A DNA stretch of 64,000 nt, taken from the NCBI RefSeq assembly GCF_019320115.1, contig NC_089584.1, forward strand, positions 74,679,533 through 74,743,532, written 5' to 3'. The stretch comes from Miscanthus floridulus (lineage: Eukaryota; Streptophyta; Magnoliopsida; Poales; Poaceae). Under the pieces are notes generated by a model that was not told the origin of the DNA, did not search any database, and worked only from the letters and a program-made list of their open reading frames with translations. Numbering within the stretch: the first letter of the stretch is position 1; each line of letters begins with the position of its first letter. Positions 9,501-21,864 of the stretch are shown here, in pieces. The position numbers and the translations under genes were made by a program.

Positions 9501-12500
9501 TGGTGAATCTTTCGGTGACAGGTTGGATCCACATATCCTCTCCCCTAATCCCCTTTCTTCTGTCACTCCATGATTCAGCAATTTCTCTTATGATTGTGTT
9601 TCCTTTTCAGCCACGCACCTGTGTTTCCATAAGATGACGCTAAGGCTGACTCAAGACTGAGGCAGGTATGCATTGGATTTCCACTCTGTTTGTTCATAGT
9701 TGGTTGCATTAATTGTAGTATGCCTTACTAATATCATATTCTTGGTTTATATAAATAGAGACGCAGCAACTGCTTATGAAATTAGCACACAAGCACCTAC
9801 AATGTTGAACGATTTATGGACATGGCCCAACAAAGGACCAACAATGTCCTTTTTTTGGTTGACATGTTGTAGGTTTCAAGGTAAACAATAAGGGCCACTC
9901 CCTATACAAATGTGTAAATTTATTTTTCTACTGAACCCTGTAGGTAATTCTGAGCCTTACCAATATATTTTATATACAGGAATGTTATTGCTGGAGTGGG
10001 CACCATTATGTACATGACACTCAAATTTTTGAAATCATCATTTTGCAGAATACTTAGGCGATGGAAAATTGATTCATTGTTGCAGGTTTAGTGCTTCACA
10101 ACTTCATTTTTACCATTCTTCTTTTCTTTTATAGGTCCAACTAAAAAATAGTACTGCTTAGTAATAACAGGTGTACAGTTGAAGAAAAGATGATTTTTTT
10201 TGTAGATTATCATGTATGCAGTTACCATTGTGTGAATTGTTGTTCTAAACACTATTTATTCAATTATATGTATAGAGAAAATTGGTGTAGCTACGCATAC
10301 ATTCACTACAAAATTAAGAAAACCATATTTCAAATTGAACCACATTCTTTACTGTTTATTGCCAAAAAAAATAGTTAGTGACACCATTAGTTATAGAACC
10401 TATAATGCTGGGATTTCTTTTGTTCTTCTCTGTTATTTATTGCATGTGGTTCAAAAGATCATATATACGTTTATTCGTGTGGACAAGGGGGGTGATTTGG
10501 TGGGCGTTCCAATTTACTTAGGGGCAGATCTGTTCAAACCGGCACACTGAATTTTTGTGGTGTCTTACATCTACAGATTCGTTTCCCCAGCTCGATATTT
10601 TCCCTAGCAACAAGAACCCTTGAGGTCTCAAGGAAAAAAATAAAGACAGAAGTTTCCAAGTCACTACAGTATGACATATACAAAGGTGTGTCCCATTTTT
10701 GGTAACTCCAGAACATTCTGCCCTTCAACATTATTTATACTATAACGCTGGGCCAATGTGTATGCCACATGGATAGGAGTAGGATTGTTGCATTCTTCCC
10801 TTCCAATCAGTATTTTTTATGGTTTTGATTACATAGCTGGATTATTTGCTTGGTAAAACTTCCTGAACATTAAATAGTCGGAAAGATTAAATGACTATGT
10901 CCATGCACTGGATGGCTTGCTAATGATGCATTGTTAAATACAATTAAAACTCTTCCTATTCCATATAGTCTCATTTACAACAAACAATTTCTTGAATGCG
11001 AGCAGGGAAATAAAGTAATAAAAATACTTCTTTTGATGTTGAATACCAAAACTTACAGACCTGGCGCAATGATTAATTGATAATCAAGATATTTCTTAGG
11101 TGTTCATCCAAAGTGGGAGTAACATGGCAGCAAGGATGCCAACTTCCTTATCCATGGATTAACCTATAGTAACTTTTTTTTCTTATTTGTCAAGCTAATC
11201 AAATACACCTTGATTAATGATCACATATAAGTATATAACCCAGTAGCCATATACTTTATCTGTTATTGTTTTATGATTTACCAGTCGTTCCTGTGTGTTG
11301 ACATCCTAATGCACTTTCAAAGTTGAAACTCGAGTCTTGGCCGTATGGGAGATGAGCTAAATAATCTGTATAGGATGTATTATTTGTATTTTCTTTGGTC
11401 ACTTTTAGTTCCCAATGGTCGTTGGTCATTATTTTTAGTCAACTCACACCTTGGCCTTATTTTCCAAACAATTGCCATGCCACTTGTAATTATGCAGCCT
11501 GTTAAGCCTTCTTTGTATATTTTCTTATCCTAACAAGTGACATTGTCTCTGCCTGGACATTTCATCTGACTTCTGGAATTTAATGGCATAGCAATTATGT
11601 TGTAGCATTGCACTCATGGCATTTCTTATATAAATATAAATATAGATCTTATATTTTTTTTATAAAGGAACATTTTGTTAATTTTCAGGTGATAAAAATC
11701 TTAATCGCCTATATATGAGCTTACTTCGCCATCTTTTTTGCACTGAACTCATGCGATGCATTGAGGTGATAAAAATCTTGAAAATATAGATCCTATATGA
11801 GCTTAATTCGCCTAGCAGACGTCATCTGACCTTTTAGGCTTGGCACCAAGGGCGGAAAGAATGTTGTGGCTCTGCTATTGCACGTCTACTCTTCGACTTT
11901 TTTTGTTGTGTTTTTTGATAGATAAAGGTTTTTCAGACTAGGGAGTGAATTTTGGGTGATGGCATGATGAGGTCAAAAATAGAGCCAAGATTTCAAGATT
12001 GTTGCTTCACTGATGCGAATTTAGATTGTTGTAGTTGGATATGAGAGGAATTCCTGGAGACTTAATTCCTAGGGTCGTAAAAGACGATCTTAAATGCATC
12101 ATCTAGAGAACGTGTTAGAATAGAGAGCACAGTGAACATGATTATTATAGTCTGAAGTTCATTGCTTTGATTATTATTACTCAAGGTGATGATTGTGTGC
12201 AAACAACCTGTTGTGAGAACAAATCAAAACATTATTTTTTTGTCAAGGTACTACACACTGCAAACTTGGATTACCTTAGTCTTTTTATTCCCATGCACGT
12301 GCAACTTAATTTAGTTTTAGGCTGAAAGTTTGCCTTATTGAGTTTCATGTAGTTTCATATAGCTGTTCAGATGTGCAGTCGGTGTGCCTCTTGTCCTGGT
12401 TTTGTACCCCATGCTCAAGATGTTGCAGATCCAAGATCTAAAATATTAAGAAGGGTGGCCTTGGTATACCAGTCTGCATGAAGTAAACTGATAATTCATA

Positions 12501-12719
12501 GAGATGGTTAGTTCTAAAAGGTTGAAGAATGAATTAATCTTGTTACGGTGATATAAACTTTTATGTGCATATGCACAAATGTACAATAATATAAATGCAT
12601 ACCTTGATGATTGCAAACCATCAATGATAATTTTAGCCATGCACAAAATTCAATTTATAATATTGGCATTCCGAACATCACGCTCGCATTATCGTTTTTT
12701 GTAACGGTATAACATGTTC
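9500..12719. other. AT-rich body of the Helitron, no gene seen
   Basis: No frame longer than about 70 codons has a familiar protein sequence. A short direct repeat (GAGGTGATAAAAATCTTGAA and its variant, near 11688 and 11766) is the only internal structure noticed. Confidence 0.5.
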
Positions 12720-13223
12720 ATGCACAAATTATCAGGGCATCATTTGTTCCCGTTGCAACGCATGAAAAGGTCTATACAGTAGAGTTGGTGAGCCTACGAC
12801 GCCGCGCTCTCTGTGACTGTTAATTTCACAAACTTTGTTTTTTGGATTAAATGCCATTTTAATATCGGTATTTAATTTCACAACATTGTTATCTTATCGT
12901 GCGATCCGTGTGTTTTTGTTACAAAAGCTATGTTGTCCCGTAGCAATGCACGGGCATGCTACCTAGTGGTATCATAAATATCGATACTCTTTCTATAGCT
13001 TGCCAAACAAAACTTGATTTGCATTCTTTTCGGAACAAAGGCAATATGGGTTAGCCCAATAATCAACCACAAAATTAGGCCAACCATGAGTGATCATAGG
13101 TGTGTAATCAATAAAGCATGATGGACTTTTCTTTTTCTCCTTATTTTATCCTAAAATTCATAGAAATCCTTTTATTCTAGGGAGAGAGTCCATCTAAATG
13201 ACGAGATATTAAGAGTCGTCTTA

Positions 13224-13509
13224 GGCCCTGTTTGGATCCATTAATTGATAGTAGTTAGCTAGCTAATATTAGCTGGCTAACAATTGACTAGCTACCTATT
13301 AGCTGGATGTTTGGGTACACAGCTAATTGATGAGATAGTTGTTATTTCTCCACCTATTAGCTACTATTATCTAATTTAGTTCAACTAGTGATATAGTTGC
13401 TATCTAGAGGTCAAGGTAGTAATTACCTAGTCAATTATTTATACCTATTTGGATCTAAAAGAGATAATTATTAGTAATAACTACTATCTACAGGGATCCA
13501 AATAGGATC
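13224..13509. mobile_element. Tourist-like MITE
   Basis: Ends GGCCCTGTTTGGATCC and GGATCCAAATAGGATC are inverted copies and are flanked by TTA (13221-13223 and 13510-13512). The interior is rich in TAGCTAG/CTAGCTA. No coding capacity. Confidence 0.85.
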
Positions 13510-14034
13510 TTAGAGGAGCGAAGCTGGGTGAGATGTCACATGTACGCAGATACACCCAAAATTTACACTAGACATTATTATTTTTTCTTTTACAAGAAAA
13601 TTATGTGTAGGCAATAAGATTTAAGATTATAGTTATCCTTTGCGTGCGTAGCCCTAGCGTTCTTATGTGGGCATATCCTGTTGGAATTCCGAGCTCTGTC
13701 CACGTCGACGACGATGTAGAAACTTATAGAGCACAGCATGTAAAACTTATCATGACTGTAAGCATAAATTTTAGGTTTTCTGAATCGAGCATATATCTGT
13801 AGCCATGGTCAAGTTTCTCTCTTTATTGAACTCTTCTTGGAGTGCCTCCTGTCTTTCCCTGTCTGTAAAGCGTAATTGGGACTGTAGAAACATGCGATTC
13901 TGAATACTCCTAAATTTCCCCAGGTGCTAATTTGCTTGGAATAATATAGCACTATGTCTCAGCAATCAAACCCAGCTACAATTTTCGATATGCACATATT
14001 TCGCCGCCGGTAGAGCCCTATAATTCAAATCCAA

Positions 14035-14307
14035 GGGTGCGTTTAGTTGTCCAAACTTTGCACATCCAAAAAGCACCATGCATTGTAGTGGTACTGCAGC
14101 ATTTCGTTTGTATTTGGTAATAATTGTGCAACCGTTGACTAATTAGGCTTAAAACGTTCGTCTCGTAAAGTACAACCAAACTGTATAATTAGTTATTTTT
14201 TTATCTATATTTAATACTCTATGTATATGTCCAAAGATTTAATGTGATAAAGAATTTTGCATTGTGCAAATTTGGATGCGCAAAGTTGGTGCTAACTAAA
14301 CAAGGGC
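14035..14307. mobile_element. MITE, TAATTAGGCTC-core family, copy 1
   Basis: Ends GGGTGCGTTTAGTTGTCC and CTAACTAAACAAGGG are roughly inverted. The centre contains GACTAATTAGGCTTAAAACG and TATATTTAATACTCTATG, a core repeated at 23.8, 24.6, 25.2 and 26.8 kb and, in a more diverged form, at 26.1 kb. Superfamily not assigned. Confidence 0.65.
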
Positions 14308-14309
14308 TA

Positions 14310-15150
14310 AGGATGTGTTTGGTACAGATTCCGCTGGCTCCTGCTCCTTGGAGCAATAAACGTGCTGTCCGTTGCGTGGCAAAATCGCGAATAAAGAGTA
14401 CTATGACAACATACTATTCCATTCCCCCTGTGGGCTGTGGCATCGAACCCGTCCCATCCATGTGTACCCCTCCACCTGTGGTGTGTGAAAGCAGATCGTG
14501 GGCCCGTGCGTGCCTGTTCCCATCTTCTCGGCGGCCTGTTTGACGCCAATTAATTAATGGCGCCATTACAGGTGCCCAAGTGGGATCTCCCATGCTCGTT
14601 TATCAGCGATATTTTTTTAGCTAATAAATAAATAGTATTTTACTCTTATATGGCCATTTGGCTGCTGGAGCTGGACAGACAGGAGCATTGAACACACTGC
14701 TACGACGCTTCATGCATGTTTCATCGATCACACACACTCATGTCATGTGTCGCTGGACTGGATGGCGGGTCGCATCGCATCGCATCGCATCCGGTGTGTT
14801 TAGCCAATGCCGTGGCGGTGCGTTCCTCCTGTGAACGTGACGATGCCAGCCGGCCAGCCGGGTGCCGCGCGCGCACGCCACCTGCTGAATTTAACCCCTC
14901 TGCAATTGCGATTCATCCCCTTCTTCCATGGGCACGCACACCGCCGCTTGCTGTAGCAAGCAGTGGACAGGGACTTGGTGAAGCAAAAAAATAATAATTT
15001 TACCAGCTAGTACTAGTTTATTATGGATGTGAGTTAAAAACAGCTCAATTTCTACAGTAAAAATAAGCTAGAGCCAGAACTCTAATTTAATATAGGCCTC
15101 CAATTCAGAAGGTTGCAAAACAAAAGTGCCAATAATATCGCTACTATGCT
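14310..15150. other. Intergenic, no gene seen
   Basis: The first half is GC-richer and holds a short GCATC tandem (four units near 14772). Open frames of 80-99 codons look random. No promoter or RNA gene recognised. Confidence 0.5.
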
Positions 15151-15158
15151 CCAAAATA

Positions 15159-15410
15159 CTCCCTCGAAAAAATTGCAATTCTCACATTTTGATGAGTCTG
15201 ATAGTCTAAACTTTGACTGAAATTTTATAAAAATACACTAACACTCGTGTGAAACAAAATAAGTATCATTAAATTAGTTATATAATATATTTTTATAGTA
15301 AATTTATTTGAAGACATAAATGCTAATACTAGTACTATAAACTTGGTCAAACTTGAACCAGTTTGATCGGCATGTTTCCTATAATTGCTTCCTTTTGTGG
15401 ACGGAGAGAG
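15159..15410. mobile_element. Stowaway-like (Tc1/mariner) MITE
   Basis: CTCCCTCG at the left and CGGAGAGAG at the right form the family's usual inverted ends, each next to TA (15157-15158 and 15411-15412). The interior is AT-rich with opposed AAACTTTGACTGAAATTTT and CTTGGTCAAACTTG phrases. Confidence 0.8.
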
Positions 15411-15414
15411 TACT

Positions 15415-16235
15415 ACACTATAGGACTTAAGCTTTGTTCTAACACAATTGTTTTCATCGATCAGATTTACAATTGCAACAACATCTAAAATATCAAATTA
15501 GTTCTATTAAATTCATGAAATATACCTTGACAGTGCATTTATCTGAACCTGTACATATATATAATATGTTTCCAATAAATTTAATCCATGTACGATTTTT
15601 TTTACTTGAAATAAAGTAAAGGAACTTATAATTTGCAATAGACGAAGTGGAGCACAGTGAAAAAGGATTGAGAGAGAAGCCGAAATCACTCAAGGGATTT
15701 AGAGAGAGAGAGAGAGAAGCCCAAATCACTCAAGTAGGGGAACACAAAAATTCATCGCAATTTGAATTACACTAGTAGTTCTAAGAGATAAATACTTATT
15801 AATACATTTTGTAATCTTCATCCATTTATTTTTCATCCGAGTTTAGATTTTTTTCCTTTGCATTTGCAGCTTCATGTATGTTTGACATGCATTTAGTTAG
15901 CTTTAGTCCCATGACCCTTTGTCGGGTTTGAGTTTGTAAAATAAAATCAAGTGGTTTAAACATATTCAATAATTGATAATGTCAATAGAACTGCTAAGGT
16001 CCAAGAAGTTCTAGAGCTAGGGATGATAATTTTGTTTTCAAAAAATTTTACAGATGAAGAGTAGGCCTTTAGACTTTTTTTTTACAAACAGAATAATTTC
16101 GATAGCTATTAATGTCAAAGATGATTATATTGTCTAGCAAACTAGTGACATGTTGTTTCTATATAATAATTTTTAAGATTTATATCTTTATATGACAAGG
16201 TCATAATAATCGAGGTGTAGGCTTCAAAAGGGTAC
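15415..16235. other. AT-rich intergenic DNA, no gene seen
   Basis: Contains an imperfect duplication of AGAGAGAGAAGCCCAAATCA with CACTCAAG (near 15670-15735). No frame of note. Confidence 0.5.
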
Positions 16236-16240
16236 TCTAA

Positions 16241-16435
16241 GGCCAGTCTCAGTGGGGATTTCATGGCCCTGTTACCAATGCATCCATATTTTAAAAATAG
16301 TGCAGAAGAGTTTCATCCCCATGAAACTCTCTCTACTCACATGAAACTCTTATCATCTCTCTCTTCATCAATACGGTGCCACATCAGCCTATCTAATGCC
16401 CATAAAACTCTGATGAAACCCCATTGAGACTAGCC
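16241..16435. mobile_element. Tourist-like MITE
   Basis: Ends GGCCAGTCTCAGTGGGG and CCCCATTGAGACTAGCC are inverted copies flanked by TAA (16238-16240 and 16436-16438). The GATTTCAT/ATGAAACC extension lengthens the terminal repeat. 195 bp, no coding capacity. Confidence 0.88.
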
Positions 16436-16956
16436 TAATTAGTAACCGTATAATAGTTAAGCTTTTAAGTGTTGCGAGGAAATCAAGACATATAGAAAGA
16501 AAACTTTGTGGAACTTGGAATGTTTCTCGTGAACACTACAACGGCTAAAATTATCCTCTACTCCTATGTTTGTTCGGGACACCTCGTTCACATTTGTTGT
16601 AAAGGTGGACAAACCATTTTTCTTAACAAACCAGCGCTGATTTTTTTTCTCAAATATGCAAAAGATTTGCGTATCATTGTATTAAATAGAAGAGTTTAAG
16701 CAAACATATAACGCGCTTCTATCGAGCGCCGAAGGTCGACCTAACACAGCTGTAGCTGGACCATCATAGCAAAAGATCTCTGGTTTTGATATCACATAAA
16801 AGTAAACAACCAATACTAACGCAGCGGTGCGACCTAGGAGATTGCCTTGCGTCTTCGCGGCTGTCTGGATGAGCCCTTTTCAACGGCCAGGAAGAACGCG
16901 TCCATCACCTCAACGTTGGACGTAGTCAGGTTACCGTCGAAAAACTTGTAAAAGGC

Positions 16957-17674
16957 AGGCCCGGCCCTGAGGGGGGTGGGCAAGAGGGACGGGCGTCCTA
17001 GGTCCATGCCACCGATGGCCTCCACCCATATATATGTATACACTGCTAGTATTACTATTACATATATTTCCCACAAAAAAAAAGTAATAATACGTATATG
17101 CGGTCAGCGCTAGATGAGGTCCCATGATCACGGCGCTAGGAGTCACGCAGAAGAGCCTTTCCTACACGTGCGGTGTTGGCGCGTGGCAGGCGGGGCTTGG
17201 CGGCGTCCAAAATTCCAGCAGAGCAGCCGCAAATCAGTAAATCGTAGGGCCCTAATTCACCTCACCTCTCACGATCCCTCATCTGTGATTCTAGCAGAGG
17301 AGAGGATCGGAGGGCCCTAATCTCACCTCACCTCTCATGTTGGCTTATCGGCTATTCTAGCTGAGGAGAGGATCAGAGGCACAAGAGAGGTTGAATGGAT
17401 TGGCAACACTATGCATTGATAAGCGATTGTTGGATGAGATCGATATTGAAACCATCATTGACATCGAGGAATGTTAGAAGAAATTTTTAAGGTAATTTAA
17501 TATGTATATAAATTATTTCATATGAATATTACTTTTGCATTTAGTGCTTATTAGTAACATTTTGTATATGTGTGTACTACCAATGGGTAGTACTAGTAGT
17601 ATTATCATGTTTATATAAAAAGCCTAAAATTTTAGCTTCGTTCCGGGTCCTAAAATACTCAGAACCGGCCCTAG
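16957..17674 (+). mobile_element. hAT-superfamily deletion derivative with perfect 8-bp TSD
   Basis: The 8-bp sequence TAAAAGGC flanks it exactly (16949-16956 and 17675-17682). Ends AGGCCCGGCCCTGAG and the inverted CTAGGGCCGGTTCTGAG are similar. Inside, 17385-17477 reads ERLNGLATLCIDKRLLDEID then a stop, which matches the extreme C-terminus (dimerisation region) of plant hAT-like transposases. The rest of the transposase is missing. Two copies of a roughly 70-bp segment (CTCACCTCACCTCTCA, near 17257 and 17322) lie before it. Confidence 0.85.
17385..17477 (+). pseudogene. Remnant of hAT transposase C-terminus
   Basis: Thirty codons give ERLNGLATLCIDKRLLDEID followed by IETIIDIEEC and TAG. Plant hAT-like proteins end with this sequence type after the catalytic region. 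No catalytic part is present, so it is only a marker of the element's origin. Confidence 0.65.
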
Positions 17675-17769
17675 TAAAAGGCCTGCAGTTCCGACGCGGA
17701 TGGTGTTGATGAACCCTTGTGTAGCCCATACGCTGCATGATACGTAGCCCCAGGTCTGCAGGAAACAAC

Positions 17770-20700
17770 TTTCATTCTTTTTCCCTCTCTCTTGGAAAAG
17801 TTGATGGCAGCAACTCCTCTTGTTCTTCTCTCTCTCTAACGTTGATGGCAGCAACTAGATTATCTTTTTTTATTAGTCTATTTTAGTTATTCATTCAGTC
17901 GAGTTGTCACCACGCAGGCCAATGGCTATTTAAGTGGCAGAACTGCCGCGTTATACAGGCTTCCTCCATGTACCATGGTCCATGACAAGTTCCACTAGTT
18001 TACTTGTGCATTGATGACAATTTGTTAAATTTCCTCGAGGATCATCGGATATCCACGCAGGTACTCTTTTATTTGCTTCCCAGCTTGGATACAAAATCAA
18101 ATTATCCACAAAAGAATTCCTCATCAATAAAAGGCTAGCTAGCTAGTACTCTAAAAGGTTTCTAAACCGACATTCAGATACTTTTTGACATTGATGGATT
18201 TAGAAGAAGGGAATTGTTCCACAGATTCACAGAAGAGGATTCAAAAGTTAAACTTGGCATTGTTCCTATGTAACAATACTCAATATGTTTTTTCTCTGCA
18301 TCCCACATAGATGTGAATGAAAATTGTAATGTTTCTAGAAAGACCTACCCTGCCTCATCTGTCTCTGATGATGTGGGCTGAAAGAGAACACGGCTCTGCT
18401 CGGTTTTGATAAGACCAGTTGCATATACTAGTATCTTGTTTAAGCCTCATCTAAACCCAGCTTAGTTGTCACCAGACAGCATGGATTTGTAATGTCATCA
18501 CTAATAAAACAAGTCTACAAGTATAAGTGGCAGCGCCCCAGCTTACGTGTCCCACGCCCCCTCTCTGCCAAATTCCGGTTTACTTGCGAATTTTGTCTAT
18601 TGGCTTGATGCCAAATTGTTAATTCTCCTCGAGGATCGCCCGCGCAAATATTCTGCTGCTCCCCACCTTCGATCCGTCGTCACCGGGAAGTCTCACATGC
18701 CATAGATACTCGTCGTCATCAGTTTCTTAATGCTGCTCAGGTTGCGTTTGTTTATCGGTCCGGTCCAACTGGAGGAAAGCTAAGATCGCAAAGGCATGTA
18801 TCATTTTGGATCATTGGATGGATGGGGCACGAGCCACCGCCTATTGGTTGATGGGAGCGAAACACTTGGCCGTTTTGCTGCATTAAAAAATTGTTTATAC
18901 TCACTTATGAATCTTTCTTGGGCAAGCAAGTGGGGCAATGCCCATTTTGGACCCGTCAGATCTAGTAACAAAAAGAGCACAAAAGTAAGTAAATCGGGAG
19001 GGATTCGGATCGGATGTACTTCTTCCGTTTGAAAAAAAAATGTAAAGTTTAGTTTTTTTTTTTTTTTTGTCGAGTTGAAGTCCTTTAACTTTCATAACAG
19101 ATTCTAGAAAAAGAAATTAGCATCTACGCTTAATGTACTATCGAGATATGTATTGCTGTGGATGCAATGAAATTAATATATGATGTTTTTGTAAACAAGT
19201 ATATTTTTTATAAACTGTTTAAATTTAGAAAAGTTTAACTTAAAGCTACTTACATTTTAGAAAAGAGGGGCACTATATCCCTCTTACATAACTACAACAG
19301 TGTAAAACAATTCTACACACACATGGTAACCATCACTTTTCTGTAGTGGTGGACCAGGGCCCGGTGACCCTGGGCGTCCACCCAAGCTCTAACAAATTTC
19401 ACACCTTGTTACAACCCAGGGACATATTTGCTAGTTAAGAATAAGCCAAATCATTAGCGAGACTACGTGACGAACAATTACATTATTGGAATGGCCAAAT
19501 TTTGTTATTTAAAAACACAAAAATAACTGAGATGAGAGTAAACTTTTTAAAGAAAACTAGCTTTCAAGTTTTTTTTTAAATGGCTCAAAAGTAAAAAATG
19601 GTTTTTTTTTCAGTAAGCTGTAATATCATTTTAGATCAGTTTATATTGTATATCATGACAATATCCGACTGTAGATGTCTAATATTTTCTATTTTCTCAG
19701 GAAAAAAAATCCATCATTTAATAAGATTGCTCGTATGGTCCTATATATATGTGTTCCAAAAACATTCGTTGATCCTTGGCCGTGGCAAATAATCCGTTGC
19801 AACTGCGAATCCATGCCAAGCATATGTGCAGACTAGACAGAGAGGCGGCAAGTTGCACCAGCAGTCCACATCGTGTACGACTAGTACAAACCAAAAGTTG
19901 CACGCATACATGTTGTGCAAGTATAGTAATGTTACAGTTGCAGAGAGCAACAGTAGTGTGGCTTCACCCTTTGATCGAGTTGGTAGCAGCACACACGGCG
20001 GCAGCAGTGTTTTTTTCCAACTCTGTTCCGACCCACGCAGCCACACTCGCCGTCTCCAATGTTTAGTCTCGCAAATCGTTTTGCTTGCCCATCTGAGGCA
20101 AAGATTCCTTGGCAGAGCATTTGTTTTTTGTTTGGAGGCTTCCATCTCCACCGACTAAATCCATGGGGAGATATGGGCCGGGATACACGCTGCGCCGATC
20201 TCTCTCTTGTTCTTCTTCTTCTTCGCTGGTCAAAAGAGCACAGTGCTGGTCTCCCATCTTTGCATCCAAACGATTCCGTCCGCCCGTGACCGAGGCTACT
20301 AATCGAGAGGCGACGTGTGGATAAGTGCAAATCTTGATGGAACCGGTCCATGCAATTAAACTAATCGTCGTCGTTCAATTGATCGAATCCCTTGTTTACT
20401 TAATTAATGTTGATAGCTGGTTCTGGATGTTACACTTATAGTGGTATGATTACGGCTCCAAAGAAATTATTATATTGTTTCTTAGAATGCCTAGATAGCT
20501 CGTATAGTTACTTACTCCTACATGTATAGTTACTTACTCCTACATTAGATGTAAGTAATGTTAGAATTTTAGGCAAATTCATGTAAAGTAGAGGTATAAG
20601 GTTCACTAGAAAGTAGATCGGATCAAGCCTACCCAAAAATCTAGGGCCTGCAATAGGTGCACGTACAATTGACCTATATAAGTTGAGTCAACGTCCAGTC

Positions 20701-20870
20701 AAAATCACATACAGGATTAAAACTATATCACACCTAGCATTAAATATGGGTCCTAGGATTTATTTTGCTTTAATTAAATTAGAAATAGGTCAGGCTCAAA
20801 TTAAATCTAACAAGTAATGCATTTCCCTAAAGGATTACCATGAATGTATGAGTTCTCCAAAATTAGCTAG
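17770..20870. other. Intergenic, no supported gene
   Basis: A diverged direct repeat (AAGTGGCAG ... TTGTTAA ... CTCGAGGATC) occurs near 17932-18045 and 18526-18640. Between 19830 and 20340 GC content is higher and frames up to 139 codons are open on both strands, but they show no recognisable domain and poor agreement between frames. The rest is AT-rich. Confidence 0.45.
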
Positions 20871-20873
20871 CTA

Positions 20874-21060
20874 CTTCCTCTATCTCCAATTAACTGTCGC
20901 CATTGATTTCCGTGCCGAAAGTTTGGCTTGATTTTGTAGAAAACACGTGCAACATTTGTATCTTCAAATAAATTTATTAAAAAATTAGATTCAAATATCT
21001 ATATAATGATATTAATTATGTACCATAAATATTAACGACACATGTTTTGGGACGGGGGAG
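20874..21060. mobile_element. Stowaway-like MITE
   Basis: Left CTTCCTCTATCTCC and right GGGACGGGGGAG are inverted relatives of the CTCCCTCCGTCC terminus, next to TA on both sides. AT-rich interior without coding capacity. Confidence 0.6.
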
Positions 21061-21730
21061 TAGTTCTTTCTCCAATTAAATTTGGTGATGTTTACTGGTA
21101 TTTGAAACGACACACGTATACATAATTTATTTAAGCGGCGGACCCTCCCGCTCAATTTTTTTTTTCATTTGCTAAACACATGAGTGAGTAATACTCAGTT
21201 ATATAGAATGACCCCTCCTGGTTCCTTGATCAAGCTCCGCCACTGCAAGGTAGTGCGTGCTGCATTAGCCTTTCAACAGGTACAGGAGATATGCTAACTC
21301 CTTTTGTAATTCCGACAGCACACAAGTACACAACCATCTCCAACAGCCTGGCGATTGCAGCTTGTGTTTTTCAGCTAGTATATTTAGGAGGCTTGCTTTT
21401 AGCGCGGTCTCTACCCTTTATGTTAATTAATTAATTAATTACTTTAATAAATAATCTGCGTGTGTGAGAGAGGGAATTAAATAAACTAAACAAACTGCGA
21501 TGGGATATTTAGCTTCAAAAAGGTCAGAATCAGAGGCGAATCATGTATAGAAAGTCAAAATTAAGAATCAGATCCATGTGGGAAAACAAAGGGCATGAGA
21601 CGGGCAGTTGGCGCTGAGCTGAGGTTGGCAGTGAATCGTCGATACACTGGTTGTATCTACTCCTACCTACCACTGAGCTGAGGACGGTTATACTAAGCTA
21701 CTCCAAGGTGTAAACAGCACGAGCTCGACC
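21061..21730. other. AT-rich intergenic DNA, no gene seen
   Basis: Includes a short TTAA tandem near 21424. No frame or repeat element could be assigned. Confidence 0.5.
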
Positions 21731-21864
21731 GTATTTTTGGACCGGCAACAAGAAGGAAGGGATGGATCAGAGCTCAAAGGAAAGGACCCACAACATTTGA
21801 AATTCCTTTTGTTTTATTTTATATATACGGATATCAGGTTGCTTCTGCCTGGCACCGTACCAGC

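Larger units (their letters stand above)
8720..12966 (+). mobile_element. Probable non-autonomous Helitron
   Basis: The left end reads A|TCTCTTACAACTAAAAAT. The right end has a short hairpin, CCCGTAGCAATGCACGGG (12938-12955), then CTAG (12963-12966) followed by T. Helitrons start with TC, end with CTRR preceded by a hairpin, and insert between A and T; all four marks are present. A second worn copy of the subterminal motif (CCCGTTGCAACGCATG, near 12750) lies just inside. No Rep/helicase frame is seen, so it would be non-autonomous. The first 800 bases are GC-rich; the rest is AT-rich without recognisable genes. Confidence 0.55.
16834..17766 (-). pseudogene. Gene fragment split by a hAT element
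   Basis: On the minus strand an open frame enters from about 17760 (ATYHAAYGLHKG, then SASELQAFY) and continues on the other side of the hAT insertion as KFFDGNLTTSNVEVMDAFF, ending in PRRRKAIS and a stop at 16834-16836. The two parts join in frame when the insertion and one copy of its target duplication are ignored. I do not recognise the family. No start codon or further exons were found, so I treat it as a fragment. Confidence 0.4.

Noticed and set aside
19741..20351. Minus-strand frames of 136-139 codons
   Set aside because: Open in competing frames on both strands with no domain and no splice support.
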